From NCBI RefSeq assembly GCF_011745365.1, contig NW_024468910.1, positions 5,381,172 to 5,445,171 of the forward strand: a stretch of 64,000 nt of DNA, written 5' to 3'. Of the stretch, positions 24,463-34,717 are shown piece after piece. Origin of the DNA: Cryphonectria parasitica EP155. Taxonomy: Eukaryota; Ascomycota; Sordariomycetes; Diaporthales; Cryphonectriaceae. The stretch's first letter is position 1. Each line of letters opens with the position of its first letter. Made by a program: the position numbers and the translations under genes. Under the pieces are notes generated by a model. It ran no database searches. It worked only from the letters and a program-made list of their open reading frames with translations, and had not been told where the DNA came from.

Positions 24463-27400
24463 ATGGCTACTCTCGGCACTCTAAAGCAAGCTCTCAGACA
24501 GAAATGTACAGCAGCAAAGTTGCCCTCCACACAACCATTGTCCGACGCACAATACAGCGCTGGCTTCGATATCTTACTGCAAGACTTGGGATGGATGACT
24601 TATCAAGACTTCATCATCCCTCAATTATCCCAGCTATTAGCTTCTCTTGTCGACTCGCGCCGCCATATTTCAGTGCTGGAAATCGGACCCGGCCCTAAAA
24701 GCGTACTTGGGTATCTTTCTGCTCCTCTGAGAAGGGGAATTAGGAGATACTCTGCAGTTGAGCCTCGTGGCTTGTTTGCTACAAGATTGGAAAAATGGGT
24801 TTGTCCTTCCTCGGAGACGGAGTCCCCTCTGCCCTGCCTGGAGAGCCCGCCCGGCATCTACCAAACCTCCTTCAACCTCGACAGCGACTTCACAAGCAGC
24901 GGGACCGGCACCAGTCGTGATGATGAGAAGTTTGACATCATCCTATTTTGCCACAGCATGTACGGAATGGAACCAAAGCGCAGCTTTATTGAACGGGCGC
25001 TGGAGATGCTTGACGACCGGCTACAAGGCGGAATGGTAGTAGTTTTCCATCGAGACGGAAGCTTACACCTCGACGGCTTAGTGTGCCATCAAACGACCTG
25101 CTACCCTATCGGAGTCACTCGGGTGACAGATAACGAGGAGGTGCTGGACTGCTTTGCTCCTTTCATTGCAGGATTCATCATGCTTGATATCGACATGGAC
25201 AAGAGAGTCCGAGCTGAGTGGCGTGAGGTGTGCCGTGCCTTGGGTCGTCGTGACGAAGACCACCCAGACCATCTTGTGTTCAGCTCTCCCGATGTTATGG
25301 CGACCTTTACCAGAGGTGCAACCATGTTGGGGGAGCTGACGGCACAGGTGCCGTTGGTGTCGATCCAAGACAAGACAATCAAGAACCGGGAAGCTCGCCT
25401 CCACCGCCCCGCGTCGATTGTTCGGCCGACAGAGATTCTACACGTCCAGAAATGCGTGCGATGGGCTTTGAAGTATAAGGCTAGCCTTACCGTCCTCGGC
25501 GGGGGTCACAGCAGCCACTGTGTCTTACCAAATGTAGTCTCGATCGACATGGCCGCATTTGACCAAATACATCTCCACCCGGTCGCGGACGATGAAGCCA
25601 AATTCAGTTCCTCTTCCGGCTCCGCTTCCGACAAGTTGGTTGTCGCTGGGGCCGGCTGCAACACTGGTGATATCGTCCGTAAAACCATGGCGGCAGGCGT
25701 CATAGTGCCCCTGGGGGGCCGCCCAAGCGTGGGAGCGGGGCTGTGGTTACAAGGCGGCATTGGCCACCTGGCTAGGAAGCATGGGCTCTCATGTGACGCT
25801 GTCGTCGGCGCTGTGATGGTCAGCGCGGCCTCTGGTCAGGTCTTGTACATCGGTCGTGTACCAAGCCAATTCCGGCCAGCTGGTGCGGTGCGCCCGGAAA
25901 ATGAACATGACCAGCTCTGGGGAATAAAAGGTGGAGGAACCAACTTTGGCATCGTCATCAGCGTTATCTTCAAGTCTTACGCGGCTCCAAAATACTCTGT
26001 TCGGAACTGGATTGTCTCGTTGAGCGACAGCCAGGCGGCGCGCGTCAAACTCAGCAATTTCGATGAACTCGTCGCTAGGAAGCTGCCACGAAACTGTTCT
26101 GCAGATGCGTATCTATACCAGGACGGCGCCGGAAAGCTGCAGCTTGGCGTGACCATGTATGAGTCTTCGACGACGGAGCCCCTCTCAGAAGTACCTGCAT
26201 CTGTAGTAGGTACGGTGCTGAGGCCGGAAGACAATACCAAGGTTGTAGACAGCGTCGGCTTGTTTGATACCGAGCTGTACATGTCAGGGATGCACGGCGG
26301 GCATGGCAGCGGCAAGACCTCTTCGTTCAAGCGATGTGTATTCTTGAAGCACATTGGAGGAGCGACGGTCACCAACAATTTAATTGCAGCTATGGAGACG
26401 CGCCCACCGCCGCTCTGCTACCTCCATCTCTTGCAAGGCGGCGGAGCTATAACAGACGTGGCGGCCGATGCGACTGCTTTCGGCTGTCGAGACTGGGACT
26501 TTGCCTGCGTCATCACTGGTGTCTGGCCCCGTGACCAAGATGCGACTGAAGTCGCTCGAAGCGCCGTGCGATGGGTTTACAACGTCGCCATGGACTTGTT
26601 ACCCCTGAGTAGCGGTGTTTACGGAGCTGACTTAGGACCCGACCCCAGAGATACCGCGCTGGCTGTCAAGGCTTTTGGATCGAACCGGCCGCGTCTGGCT
26701 CGTCTCAAACAGGTATCGGACCCATTCAATGTACTGGCACATGCTTGTCCGCTCCCGAAAGCTCCTATGGAACCGAAGCTCATCATTCTTGTCACGGGCG
26801 AGAGCTGCGCCGGCAAGGACTACTGCGCCGAAGTCTGGGTTTCGGTGTTCACGACCTTGTGCACTCATAATAACAGGGCCTTGACAGCATGCGCTATCAG
26901 TATCAGCGATGCAACTAAGCGAGAATATGCGGCAACTACCGGTGCTGACCTGAATCGCCTGCTTGGGGACCGTGCCTACAAAGAACAACACCGCCCCGCG
27001 TTGACGGAATTCTTCCAAGACCAAGTGCTTCAACGACCCGGGCTGCCAGAGGAACATTTTCTCAGTGTGGTGCATGACGCTGCCGCCTTGAACGTGGACG
27101 TGCTGCTCGTCACTGGGATGAGAGACGAGGCACCGGTCGCAGCCTTGTCGCACCTAGTGCCAGACAGCAAAATGCTTGAGGTTCGGGTTCAAGCTAGCCA
27201 CGAGACGCAGCGTGCTCGCCATGAAGGCCAGCTCAGCGAAGATAAGAACGGCAAAAGTGTTGATGGCACGGACCACAAGGACAGCAAAGAGGGAAGGTTG
27301 GACGTCACAGCCTTAGACTGCTCTCCCACCAGCAGCAGTCTCATCTTCGACAATGACACTACCGGGGATAAGGCAGCAAAGAGTTTTGCCGAACACTACC

Positions 27401-28005
27401 TGCTTCCGTTCTTGAACGAGGACCTGCAGCGGCTGGCTGATATGATGCGCCCGGTACCTGACTTTCCACGCCCGGGCATCATGTTCCGCCACGTACTCGA
27501 CATCGCTCAGCAGCCAGGTGGGCTGGCAACGTGCACGAGTCTTCTTCAGAGTCACTTCCTTAGGGATTGGACAAAAGTTGATGTAATTGCTTGTTGCGAA
27601 GCCGGCGGTTTTGTCTATGCATCGGCGCTAGCTGCGAGGGTTGACATACCGCTGGCGTTGATTCGCGAAGCTGGCAAGCTCCCACCACCGACCGTATCTG
27701 TCATCAAGTCCGCATCGCATATCTCGTCTTGGGCCTCGAACGACTCAAGCGAGAAGCGGATAGAAATGAATCGGGATTTGATATCCAAAGATTCTTCAGT
27801 GGTGGTGATAGATGATGTGCTTGCTACGGGGAAGACGCTCTGTGCAGTGCTGCAGTTATTGGTTGATGAAGCTGGTATTAGTGCTGAAGATGTTACTGTT
27901 ATGGTTGTTGCCGAGTTTCCTGCTCATAGAGGTCGGAAACTGTTGCGCCGACAAGGGTTTGGCCAAGTTCATATTCAAAGCCTTGTAGTCTTGGGTGGTG
28001 CATAA
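24463..28005 (+). CDS. Four-domain fusion: methyltransferase, BBE flavin oxidase, PMK-like kinase, APRT-like
   Basis: A single uninterrupted frame of 1180 residues from the first in-frame ATG. Residues 1-290 look like an SAM methyltransferase (VLEIGPGPKS at about 71, acidic AVEP, FDIILFCHSMYGM). Residues 300-765 form an FAD oxidase of the berberine-bridge type: LTVLGGGHSSHC, with His349 at the usual flavin-linkage site, GGIGHLARKHGLSCDAVVGA, and a C-terminal SDPFNVL. Residues 770-975 match animal-type phosphomevalonate kinase: P-loop VTGESCAGKD, then KREYAATTGADLNRLLGD and AYKEQ. Residues 986-1180 match adenine phosphoribosyltransferase: VPDFPRPGIMFR, LIREAGKLPPPT and the PRPP loop VVVIDDVLATGKT. 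The order and combination are unusual, and one polypeptide could carry several steps of a pathway. Substrates are not known. Neighbours are the GTP cyclohydrolase and a GT8 enzyme. Confidence 0.85.
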   Translation: MATLGTLKQALRQKCTAAKLPSTQPLSDAQYSAGFDILLQDLGWMTYQDFIIPQLSQLLASLVDSRRHISVLEIGPGPKSVLGYLSAPLRRGIRRYSAVEPRGLFATRLEKWVCPSSETESPLPCLESPPGIYQTSFNLDSDFTSSGTGTSRDDEKFDIILFCHSMYGMEPKRSFIERALEMLDDRLQGGMVVVFHRDGSLHLDGLVCHQTTCYPIGVTRVTDNEEVLDCFAPFIAGFIMLDIDMDKRVRAEWREVCRALGRRDEDHPDHLVFSSPDVMATFTRGATMLGELTAQVPLVSIQDKTIKNREARLHRPASIVRPTEILHVQKCVRWALKYKASLTVLGGGHSSHCVLPNVVSIDMAAFDQIHLHPVADDEAKFSSSSGSASDKLVVAGAGCNTGDIVRKTMAAGVIVPLGGRPSVGAGLWLQGGIGHLARKHGLSCDAVVGAVMVSAASGQVLYIGRVPSQFRPAGAVRPENEHDQLWGIKGGGTNFGIVISVIFKSYAAPKYSVRNWIVSLSDSQAARVKLSNFDELVARKLPRNCSADAYLYQDGAGKLQLGVTMYESSTTEPLSEVPASVVGTVLRPEDNTKVVDSVGLFDTELYMSGMHGGHGSGKTSSFKRCVFLKHIGGATVTNNLIAAMETRPPPLCYLHLLQGGGAITDVAADATAFGCRDWDFACVITGVWPRDQDATEVARSAVRWVYNVAMDLLPLSSGVYGADLGPDPRDTALAVKAFGSNRPRLARLKQVSDPFNVLAHACPLPKAPMEPKLIILVTGESCAGKDYCAEVWVSVFTTLCTHNNRALTACAISISDATKREYAATTGADLNRLLGDRAYKEQHRPALTEFFQDQVLQRPGLPEEHFLSVVHDAAALNVDVLLVTGMRDEAPVAALSHLVPDSKMLEVRVQASHETQRARHEGQLSEDKNGKSVDGTDHKDSKEGRLDVTALDCSPTSSSLIFDNDTTGDKAAKSFAEHYLLPFLNEDLQRLADMMRPVPDFPRPGIMFRHVLDIAQQPGGLATCTSLLQSHFLRDWTKVDVIACCEAGGFVYASALAARVDIPLALIREAGKLPPPTVSVIKSASHISSWASNDSSEKRIEMNRDLISKDSSVVVIDDVLATGKTLCAVLQLLVDEAGISAEDVTVMVVAEFPAHRGRKLLRRQGFGQVHIQSLVVLGGA

Positions 28006-28528
28006 GCTGATACGGGGATGATTAATGAAACGCGAGAAATAGAAGGTTGTGTAGAATCTTGGAATTATTGTAGTGTCTATTTCACAATCATGGGGTCGTA
28101 ATTATGCAGACCAACTCGTTAGTCTTCTCAACTACCTTCGGATTACTGCAACGCTTGTCGCATTGAGGCCGGAACTTCCACTATCCCCTTGAGCGCTCTC
28201 TTCCGCTCTAAGCGCTCGCTAGCTGAGCTTACAAACGCCAGTGGAGTTTTAAGGCTTGCAGATCTTCGGATGACTGCAGGGCTTATTACCAGTAGCCAGA
28301 GTTTCCGAGTAGCTGAAAACTAGCTCTAGCGACGTGGCGTTTGGGTCTATTGTTTCGCGTAATTAACCAGTTTTGTAAAATCCAGATTGAATAATTTATA
28401 ATATTTAACCAAGCCCACGAGTAGTTGAAGAGATTTGAATTCTTCCACTATTGTTAGCACTTGTCTACTCACCATACCCTATCTATAATCGTTCGCTAGC
28501 TCATACAAACATCACACATATATATACA
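28006..28528. other. Intergenic spacer, AT-rich before the GT8 gene
   Basis: 523 bp with the 3' end of the fusion gene and the promoter and leader of the GT8 gene. A run TATATATACA ends directly at the GT8 start. No open frame of note. Confidence 0.5.
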
Positions 28529-29572
28529 ATGGTAGCTACATCGATCCAACGAGCGTGTTTCGCTACGCTCATCACTGCCGAATCACTCCTTCCTGGGCTG
28601 GCCGTATTTTCACACTCTCTGTTGCGCTCGGATTATGCTTCGGCATACCCGCTAGTCGTTATGGTGACGCCGAAGCTTTCCCAGCGTGGACGGACGGCAA
28701 TTGAACAAATGGGATGCATCATCCGTGATGTATCACCAATCTATGCGCCGCCAACACACAATGGAGAAAGCGTTCTAGCTTATGCGCACTTCTCCGAAGT
28801 GTGGACAAAACTACGGGCATTCGACCTGACAGAGTACGACAAGGTTGTGCTCGTCGATAGCGACATGCTCGTGCGTCGCAATATGGACGAATTATTTGAC
28901 CTACCCGAGACGTTCTGGGAGGCAAAGAAGATTGCGGCTACATTCGCATGCACATGCAACCCTAGAAAAATGGGCACCTACCCAGCTAACTGGATCCCGG
29001 AGAATTGCGGCTTTCGATTGCAAACTAGGAACACGCTCAACGTGACCAACAATACGACCCGGCTTGGTACCAGTGCGCCTGAGACGCACAATCTGCTAAA
29101 CTCGGGCTTGGTTGTGCTGACGCCGGACGCGCAAGTGATGGAGATGATAGTGCATAAGATCAGCACAGATGCAGGCGTGAATGATTACCGTTTTCCTGAC
29201 CAGGACTTCTTAGCGGACTTGCACAAAGGGAGATGGCATATTCTACCTTGGACTTACAACGCACTCAAGCCGTTGAGATACTGTCAATCGGAGATGTGGG
29301 TAGATGAAGAGGTGAAGAATGTGCATTATATTATCGAGTGAGTCGAAAAAGCTCACTTACTGAGGCAGTTCCTCCTTTCGTATTTGCGCTACTAATACCA
29401 ATTCCAATCTCGCAGTAAACCATGGCTATCAGGTCCACCGCCGCCGTCGTCGGCCGACTTCGTTACTCACTCGTGGTGGTGGGAAGCCTATCGTTCCTTG
29501 CAAGCCTCGACACGAAGCAATCTATTAATGGAACTATGGACGGAACTTATCGAGAAGAATGTCAGTGAATGA
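28529..29572 (+). CDS. GT8 family (glycogenin-like) glycosyltransferase
   Basis: Exon 1 (28529-29337) and exon 2 (29416-29572) join across a 78-bp intron (GTGAGT...CGCAG) to 321 residues. Features of retaining GT8 enzymes are clear: the N-terminal strand CFATLITAESLLPGLAVFSH, the metal-binding DxD in KVVLVDSDML near residue 110, NSGLVVLTPDAQVMEM, DQDFLADLHKGRWHILPWTYN, and HYIIDKPW at the splice junction, equivalent to the glycogenin HxxGxxKPW motif. There is no signal peptide or membrane span, so it is cytosolic. Relatives transfer glucose, galactose or similar from UDP-sugars to protein, inositol or small molecules. It lies 0.5 kb behind the fusion gene on the same strand and could glycosylate the product of that locus; this is inference. 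Confidence 0.85.
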
Positions 29573-30402
29573 TTTACTGATATGAAGCCGGCGTCGGAGC
29601 TCAGTTCCTAGATATGAGAATGCAGGAAAAGAAGACCATTCGGGGTTTTCAATCATGAAAGAAGAATATAGAAGAGAGGGTGCAATAGATTATAAAGCTA
29701 CTACTTTAACTTTTGTTTGTTTTTGTTTCGTATAATGTGGTGTTATGACCCATCCAACCTGAAGGTCACAAAAGCGGTCACGCGGAAGAATAAATTGAGC
29801 TAATATCAGTCAAACTGACGCTTTCGTAATCCAGGTTTAGAATTATGGAGTTAGGTCGTATATATATTCATTATCAGATGTTGAATACATAGAGGCCCCA
29901 AATCCAACAGAAATTGATGTATCACTATTCAGTATATACATACTCGAAAGCTGGTCATATAATTTCATATTTATTACCTGTTGGAGCTTTCCCCATCTGC
30001 TAACGGTCAAGGCTCCTCTCTTCCGACGCCCCAATCGGGCCCCGCTTTTCCCGGCTGCTTGACAGATGCTAGCACTAGCGGACTGCTCGTGCACTGACCA
30101 CGACAACAACACACGTATTAGTAAGCAGAAGACCCGCCGAGCAGAGTTTCGATTTTGTAACGACAACACCCCAGGACAAGAAGAGATGTAATATCATTGC
30201 AATAAAAGTTGCAGTCCATGCTTCGCCTTCCTATATCTCTCAACTAAAGAATAAAGACGAAATTTTACAAAAACAACTTCATATAATGCCATACTAGCAG
30301 ATGGGTTTATAGAGGGCGACCTTGCCACCAATTTAAGATAATATATCCCAACAAAACAATGTATGGAAATTTCTTCCTTGCCCGGTTAAACATGAACGCA
30401 AC
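29573..30402. other. Intergenic region with an LTR-like terminus
   Basis: 830 bp between the convergent GT8 and tyrosinase genes. From 29741 it carries an LTR-like terminus (separate entry). The rest is AT-rich with only short frames. Confidence 0.5.
29741..29790 (+). repeat. LTR-like terminus, copy 1
   Basis: Starts TGTTATGACCCATCCAACCT and continues AAGGTCACAAAAGCGGTCAC. It matches the sequence at 53860 over about 48 bp with around eight differences. A TGTTATGA start is typical of fungal LTRs. No matching end, direct target duplication or internal retroelement genes were found, so this may be a solo LTR or fragment. Confidence 0.45.
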
Positions 30403-31695
30403 CTAATAGTCATACTCGTAGCAAAGAAGACCACCCTGAGCGTTCATAACTTGCTCAATAGGAATGTCCGGTAGAATGTTCGCGACGTTCAGAGTATAGT
30501 TGAGGGTCGTGTTGGGGTTTATGCCACTGGGCAGAGTGGTGCCATGCTCCTCAAGATAAGTGTAATTGAAAGCGTTTCCAGACATATCAAACAGCCGAGA
30601 CGAAGCATTGGCTGTCTGCCAATTCCACCACATACGGTCGATGTGACCGTGGTGCAGAAAGAAGACTGGGTCACCAGGAGATGCCATGATATCCGCCATC
30701 TGTGATTGGAAACACCAAAGCAAATTAGCGACGCATTAATCTCATCCACATCACGCCGAACAAAAGCTAACGCCCAGTAGAAGTGTGACTGGTCGGGTGA
30801 AGGAGAGTATACAGTCGGATATGACCAAGTACTTACAATCCCACCACTCGAGTTATGTCCAGCAACATGTGGACTTGTGGTAAACTCGACCATGCAGTTC
30901 ATGAAGGTATAGTAGTCGTTGTGCTGGGTGCACGTCTCGATATTGGCCGTCGTCATCCATTGGATATAATCGGACGTCCAGCTTCGAGTAAAACAGTACT
31001 CAGTATCATCCAGCCCAGGACCGATGTGCTCAGTCATGTTGGCAAACGCGCCGTCGATCACGCAGTCATCTAGATCGACAACGCCGTTGGTGCCGAAAGC
31101 ATCCGCGCTCCACATGTTGGATCGAAACAGGTCACCAGCATTGGCATCGAGCTCCTCATCCCACCAAGGGATGGGACCAGTGTAATTGGCCTGAGTTCGA
31201 AGCATAACCTCGTGGGTGTGCAGAAAATAGCGGTGCCAGGGCAGGAATTGGCCCTGCACGGCGCCGTCAGCTCATCAAAGCACCCGTGAAAGCGAAGAGA
31301 CGCGTTTATCCGTGAGCACATACCACGTTGTGGATGATATCCTGAACATATACACCATCGATAGTCGTGTTAGTCTTGAAGCGGTGTAGGCCTTGCAAGT
31401 CGCTGAAGCGGCTAATAACACCATCCAATGCTGTCTGGGCGGGAGCCGTGTTGATAAGGTAGTTCTCAGCATCCAAGAAGGCCTTCTTCTCGTCGTCGCT
31501 CAGATTTCGCCACTCCTTACGAATGGTCAGCGTATCAGCATTACAAGAGCCATTAAAAAATGTTGGCCGTGTATCAGATGCTGCTGCTCGTGCGGCCAGC
31601 TCAGCAGGTGATGTCAGTTCCCTAGGACTGGGCACCGATGCACCTTCTGTGGCGGCGAGGGCCAGGGAGAAAAAGACAGCAGAAACCTTCATCAT
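30403..31695 (-). CDS. Secreted short tyrosinase
   Basis: Three exons, 31695-31324, 31253-30837 and 30699-30403 (introns of 70 bp GTATGT...TGCAG and 137 bp GTAAGT...CACAG), give 361 residues. The start MMKVSAVFFSLALAATEGA is chosen because it begins a signal peptide; an earlier in-frame ATG at 31800 would bury it. Copper A: IIHNV-GQFLPWHRYFLHTHE near 122-140, restored by splicing. Copper B: His253 and His257 in SPHVAGH, then SPGDPVFFLHHGHIDRMWW around 271-288. The enzyme oxidises monophenols and diphenols to quinones with oxygen. It is short and lacks the C-terminal shielding domain of long fungal tyrosinases. Neighbours include a yellow-like protein and a kelch protein, which suggests extracellular phenol or pigment chemistry. 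Confidence 0.9.
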
Positions 31696-33091
31696 GATAC
31701 CGCTGGCAAAGAATGTTCTGGAAATGAGCAAAGAGAGTGCTAATCGAGGAGGTATCCCAAAAGGCAAGGGATGAAAGTACAAAGGCAGGTCACAAAACAC
31801 ATTGTCGAGTAGGGCGCCGCCCTTTTAAGCTTCGTTGATTGCTCATGCTGTGCTCTGTTGCTTCGTTGCCAAATCCCAATGTTACGTCCGAGCAATATCT
31901 CGTAGCTATCCAAAAGACGGATAATGCAGCCCACGGAGTGATTCTGATCAATTCCGATGTGCCGCATGAGCACCAGGAGGGGCGTCATTCCTGGCGGAAA
32001 TTACAGGATGGATTGGCTCTCTGAGAGTCAACAAAATTATTTTTTCATCCTACTAACATGCACAGAGTCAGGGAGCATCCATTGCGCCATGAAATTTGCC
32101 ATACTGACTCTGCTATGGTAGGTTGCGCTTCATCCTACCTCAGCTCCCACTTTTGGTCGACCCGGCCCAAACGGTGTGGATGGACAAGGCGAGGACACCC
32201 GAAATGTGGTCGAAGAGTAGCAGTATAGCTAGCTTAGGTTTCATTAATCCTAGAAAATTGGCCGCGAAACGTCTCCAAGAATACTTACGTACGCCAACTG
32301 GTTACGAAAAGGCGGTGTCTGGGCCAAGAGGGCCAGCTTGCATAGGAGCCGCTCCCATCTGTGAAGAAGCTCCAATGATAGCGCGACCTTCTTTGCTGCT
32401 ATTTCCAGGCTTGCGTCGCCTGGCCCTTCTATTCTGTCGTTGACTGACGCGATGCCGTTCCTTGCAAACCTTCGGGTAGCGTGCTTTCTACTTTAGGGGC
32501 GTTGATCTGACCCAATTTGCCCGCGCACTATAGAACTCTTCGATAGACGAACATGACGTGGCTTCAGCGAGAGACGCTTCCCCCCCTCCCCTCCCAAAAA
32601 AGGGGTTCTGCCCTGAAATATACTGCTGAGATGGAGGGTATGGAGTCGTTATCGTCCGCTGTGTTGTGCTGTCACGCGTAGATTTCGGGCAGCCGCCAAT
32701 CGAGATGGGAGAACACCTCACGGAGAACGCCGCGACGGAGAACACCACGACGGAGAATGCCATGACGGGGACCGCCGTGGCCGACTGACTGGGATTATGA
32801 GTCAATTTGTAGATTGTTCCGCTTACTAGGTACTGTATTGACTTGTGCTTGCGGGCTGCTAATGATGACAAACAGAGGGGCAAATAGGCGATACGAGTCT
32901 TAAACCGAGTTGGACCCCTGGACCCTGAACGCCGGACCCCACCTGTTCGGTTCTCACCGGTCAACCTTATTCTATCAATGGTAAGCCTACGCGGGAAGCG
33001 GTTATACCCGCACCCGAGGCGGAGCGTGGGGCCAATAGTATGCTTGAAAGCCTTGAGACTAAGTGTAATGAGCATAACACGAAGTAACCAT
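31696..33091. other. Intergenic region upstream of the tyrosinase, with a short tandem repeat
   Basis: 1.4 kb. It holds the tyrosinase promoter and, at 32708-32775, a 15-bp tandem repeat (separate entry). A reverse frame of 214 residues (33132-32488) overlaps the mariner end and the repeat and shows no domain; I do not accept it as a gene. Confidence 0.5.
32708..32775 (+). repeat. 15-bp tandem repeat, 4-5 imperfect units
   Basis: Units of the form ACGGAGAACNCCNCG follow each other (with ACGGAGAATGCCATG as a variant). On the plus strand the unit encodes T-E-N-x-x, inside a 27-codon frame at 32705-32788; on the minus strand it reads FSVxx. It could simply be a minisatellite. Confidence 0.6.
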
Positions 33092-34420
33092 GCACGTTCC
33101 TGACAAAAAAGAGCGCACTCAACAACAGACATTTTTCATTTATCCTCAATGCCCAGTAATTCCACCATCATTATCGACGCAATCTTGCAAAATCTGAGGA
33201 ATTGCATCAATCCAGCTATTTACAGTAGAAACAGATAAAGCATCAAAGCCTTCCTGGGCTGAAAGCCTTAATGTATCATCATCCCAATGTGGCTGTTTCC
33301 GTACATACATTTTCGGCCCTTGAAAAGCCCTTTCAATAGGGCTTGCGATGAGATCTGGCGATTGAGGACAATTGAAAAGGCTTACAATGCTATTTTCCTC
33401 CTTCCACTTGCGTACAATATTATTTCCTCGCGTACCGCCATGCCCTGAATCGTTATCTTCTTCTAATACAAACTAATCTCCTCGCTGAATCCATTCGCTA
33501 ACAACTGGTTGAAGAATCTTATTGCAATAAACTTGTAAGTTCATCTTGCCATTCTGATTCGATGGAATATTATACCAGTGAAGACCATCCTTGAAGCTAT
33601 CATAGCCAACTGCTGTCCAGGCATGCAATCGATTCTGTTTTTGATCCATTTCTTTCTCTGGCTGCTGATTTTCAACAAGGCAATCTGCACATGTTCTTTC
33701 CCAGGGGCGCCGGCAGATATAGATCTTGCTTTGAGGGCCATATCCGAAGTGAGTCTTATCGGTAAAGCGGAAATGCCTCCAGTGTATTGGATCAGTGCTA
33801 TATTTCTCAAGCAAGCCACGGCAGTATTTTTCTCTTGTTTCTTTTAACTGTGGCGAGATCCAGGTCTTCGAACAAGCTATACAGAAACGCCAGCTTCGAG
33901 TACCAAGCATTCGATGTACTGTACGGCCAGAAACCTCGATATCAAGGCCAGCTGCTGCTGGCATTGCTTCCCAGGAAGTTATACGAGCATCAAAGCCATC
34001 AGATTCAAGGAATCTTTCAAGCTGAGCAAGACGTTGATTATCTATCAATCGACGCCTTCCTCTAGTCTCGGAGTATGTCGAATGAAATGTTCGTCCATTT
34101 CTTTGCTCAGGCTCACGGAGGGCAGCCCAGCCGGATGACTTGCTAAAGCCGAAATGCCGAAATGCGTCAGATTTAAAGTATGGGATACCATGTGCATCGT
34201 TGAATTCACAGGCTCCTTGAAGTTTATTCTTTTTAGGCGTCGAATGGGCCATAGCACCCATCTTGAATGAAGATGATTGAAAAATAACTAAATAAAGAAA
34301 AAAAAAAAAAAAAAAAAAAAAAGGAAAGGGATGGAAAAAAGAAAGGGGGTGGCCAAATCCTTGCCTAGGTTTAGTGCAATGACGTATTACTGAGTGCGCT
34401 CTTTTTTGTCAGGAACGTGC
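33092..34420 (-). mobile_element. Tc1/mariner-type DNA transposon, 1329 bp
   Basis: Perfect 30-bp terminal inverted repeats lie at 33092-33121 and 34391-34420; the outer end begins GCACGTTCCTGAC. Both ends are flanked by CAT (33089-33091 and 34421-34423). If this is the target duplication it differs from the TA usual for the superfamily. Inside is one transposase frame with a single stop (separate entry) and a 25-base A run at 34298-34322 upstream of it. The intact repeats argue for a recent insertion. Confidence 0.85.
33146..34261 (-). pseudogene. Tc1/mariner transposase interrupted by one stop
   Basis: A 372-codon frame (34261-33146) is open except for TAG at 33475-33473, codon 263. Before it: a helix-turn-helix region (YFKSDAFRHFGFSKSSGWAA) and the first catalytic Asp in HFRFTDKTHFGYGP. 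After it: the second Asp in FVLEEDNDSGHGGTRG and SPDLIASPIERAF, the third acidic position. The DDE triad is thus split by the stop. CAG to TAG would explain it and fits a RIP-type CpA to TpA change. The element would need an intact copy elsewhere to move. Confidence 0.8.
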
Positions 34421-34717
34421 CATGGTTCGATCCCGACCCCGACGGGCACTCACAAGGCGGGCCAAGCAGAAGAGCCTTTTTTGCCACTCGATAGATACCC
34501 ACTGTTGCTGTCATGGCTTATTGACGATAAGAAAAGCTTGGTAACATCCAAGGTTTTAAGAACTTCTGCAGGCAATACCAAACATGTGTTGCATTCCTGG
34601 TCAAGGATGGCTCGGAACTAACCCGAAACCTATCTACTAATCGACTATCTGTTCGTAAAGTTGAAAGCTATCTGATCCGAGCCGTACTCAGACTCGACCC
34701 ATAGCCCCTTTTCGTTC

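Noticed and set aside
32488..33132. 214-codon reverse frame overlapping the mariner end
   Set aside because: Runs through a tandem repeat and the transposon terminus, which explains its openness; no domain.
34421..34460. tRNA gene at the mariner right flank
   Set aside because: The B-box matches, but the T-arm does not pair and no A-box or acceptor stem was found.
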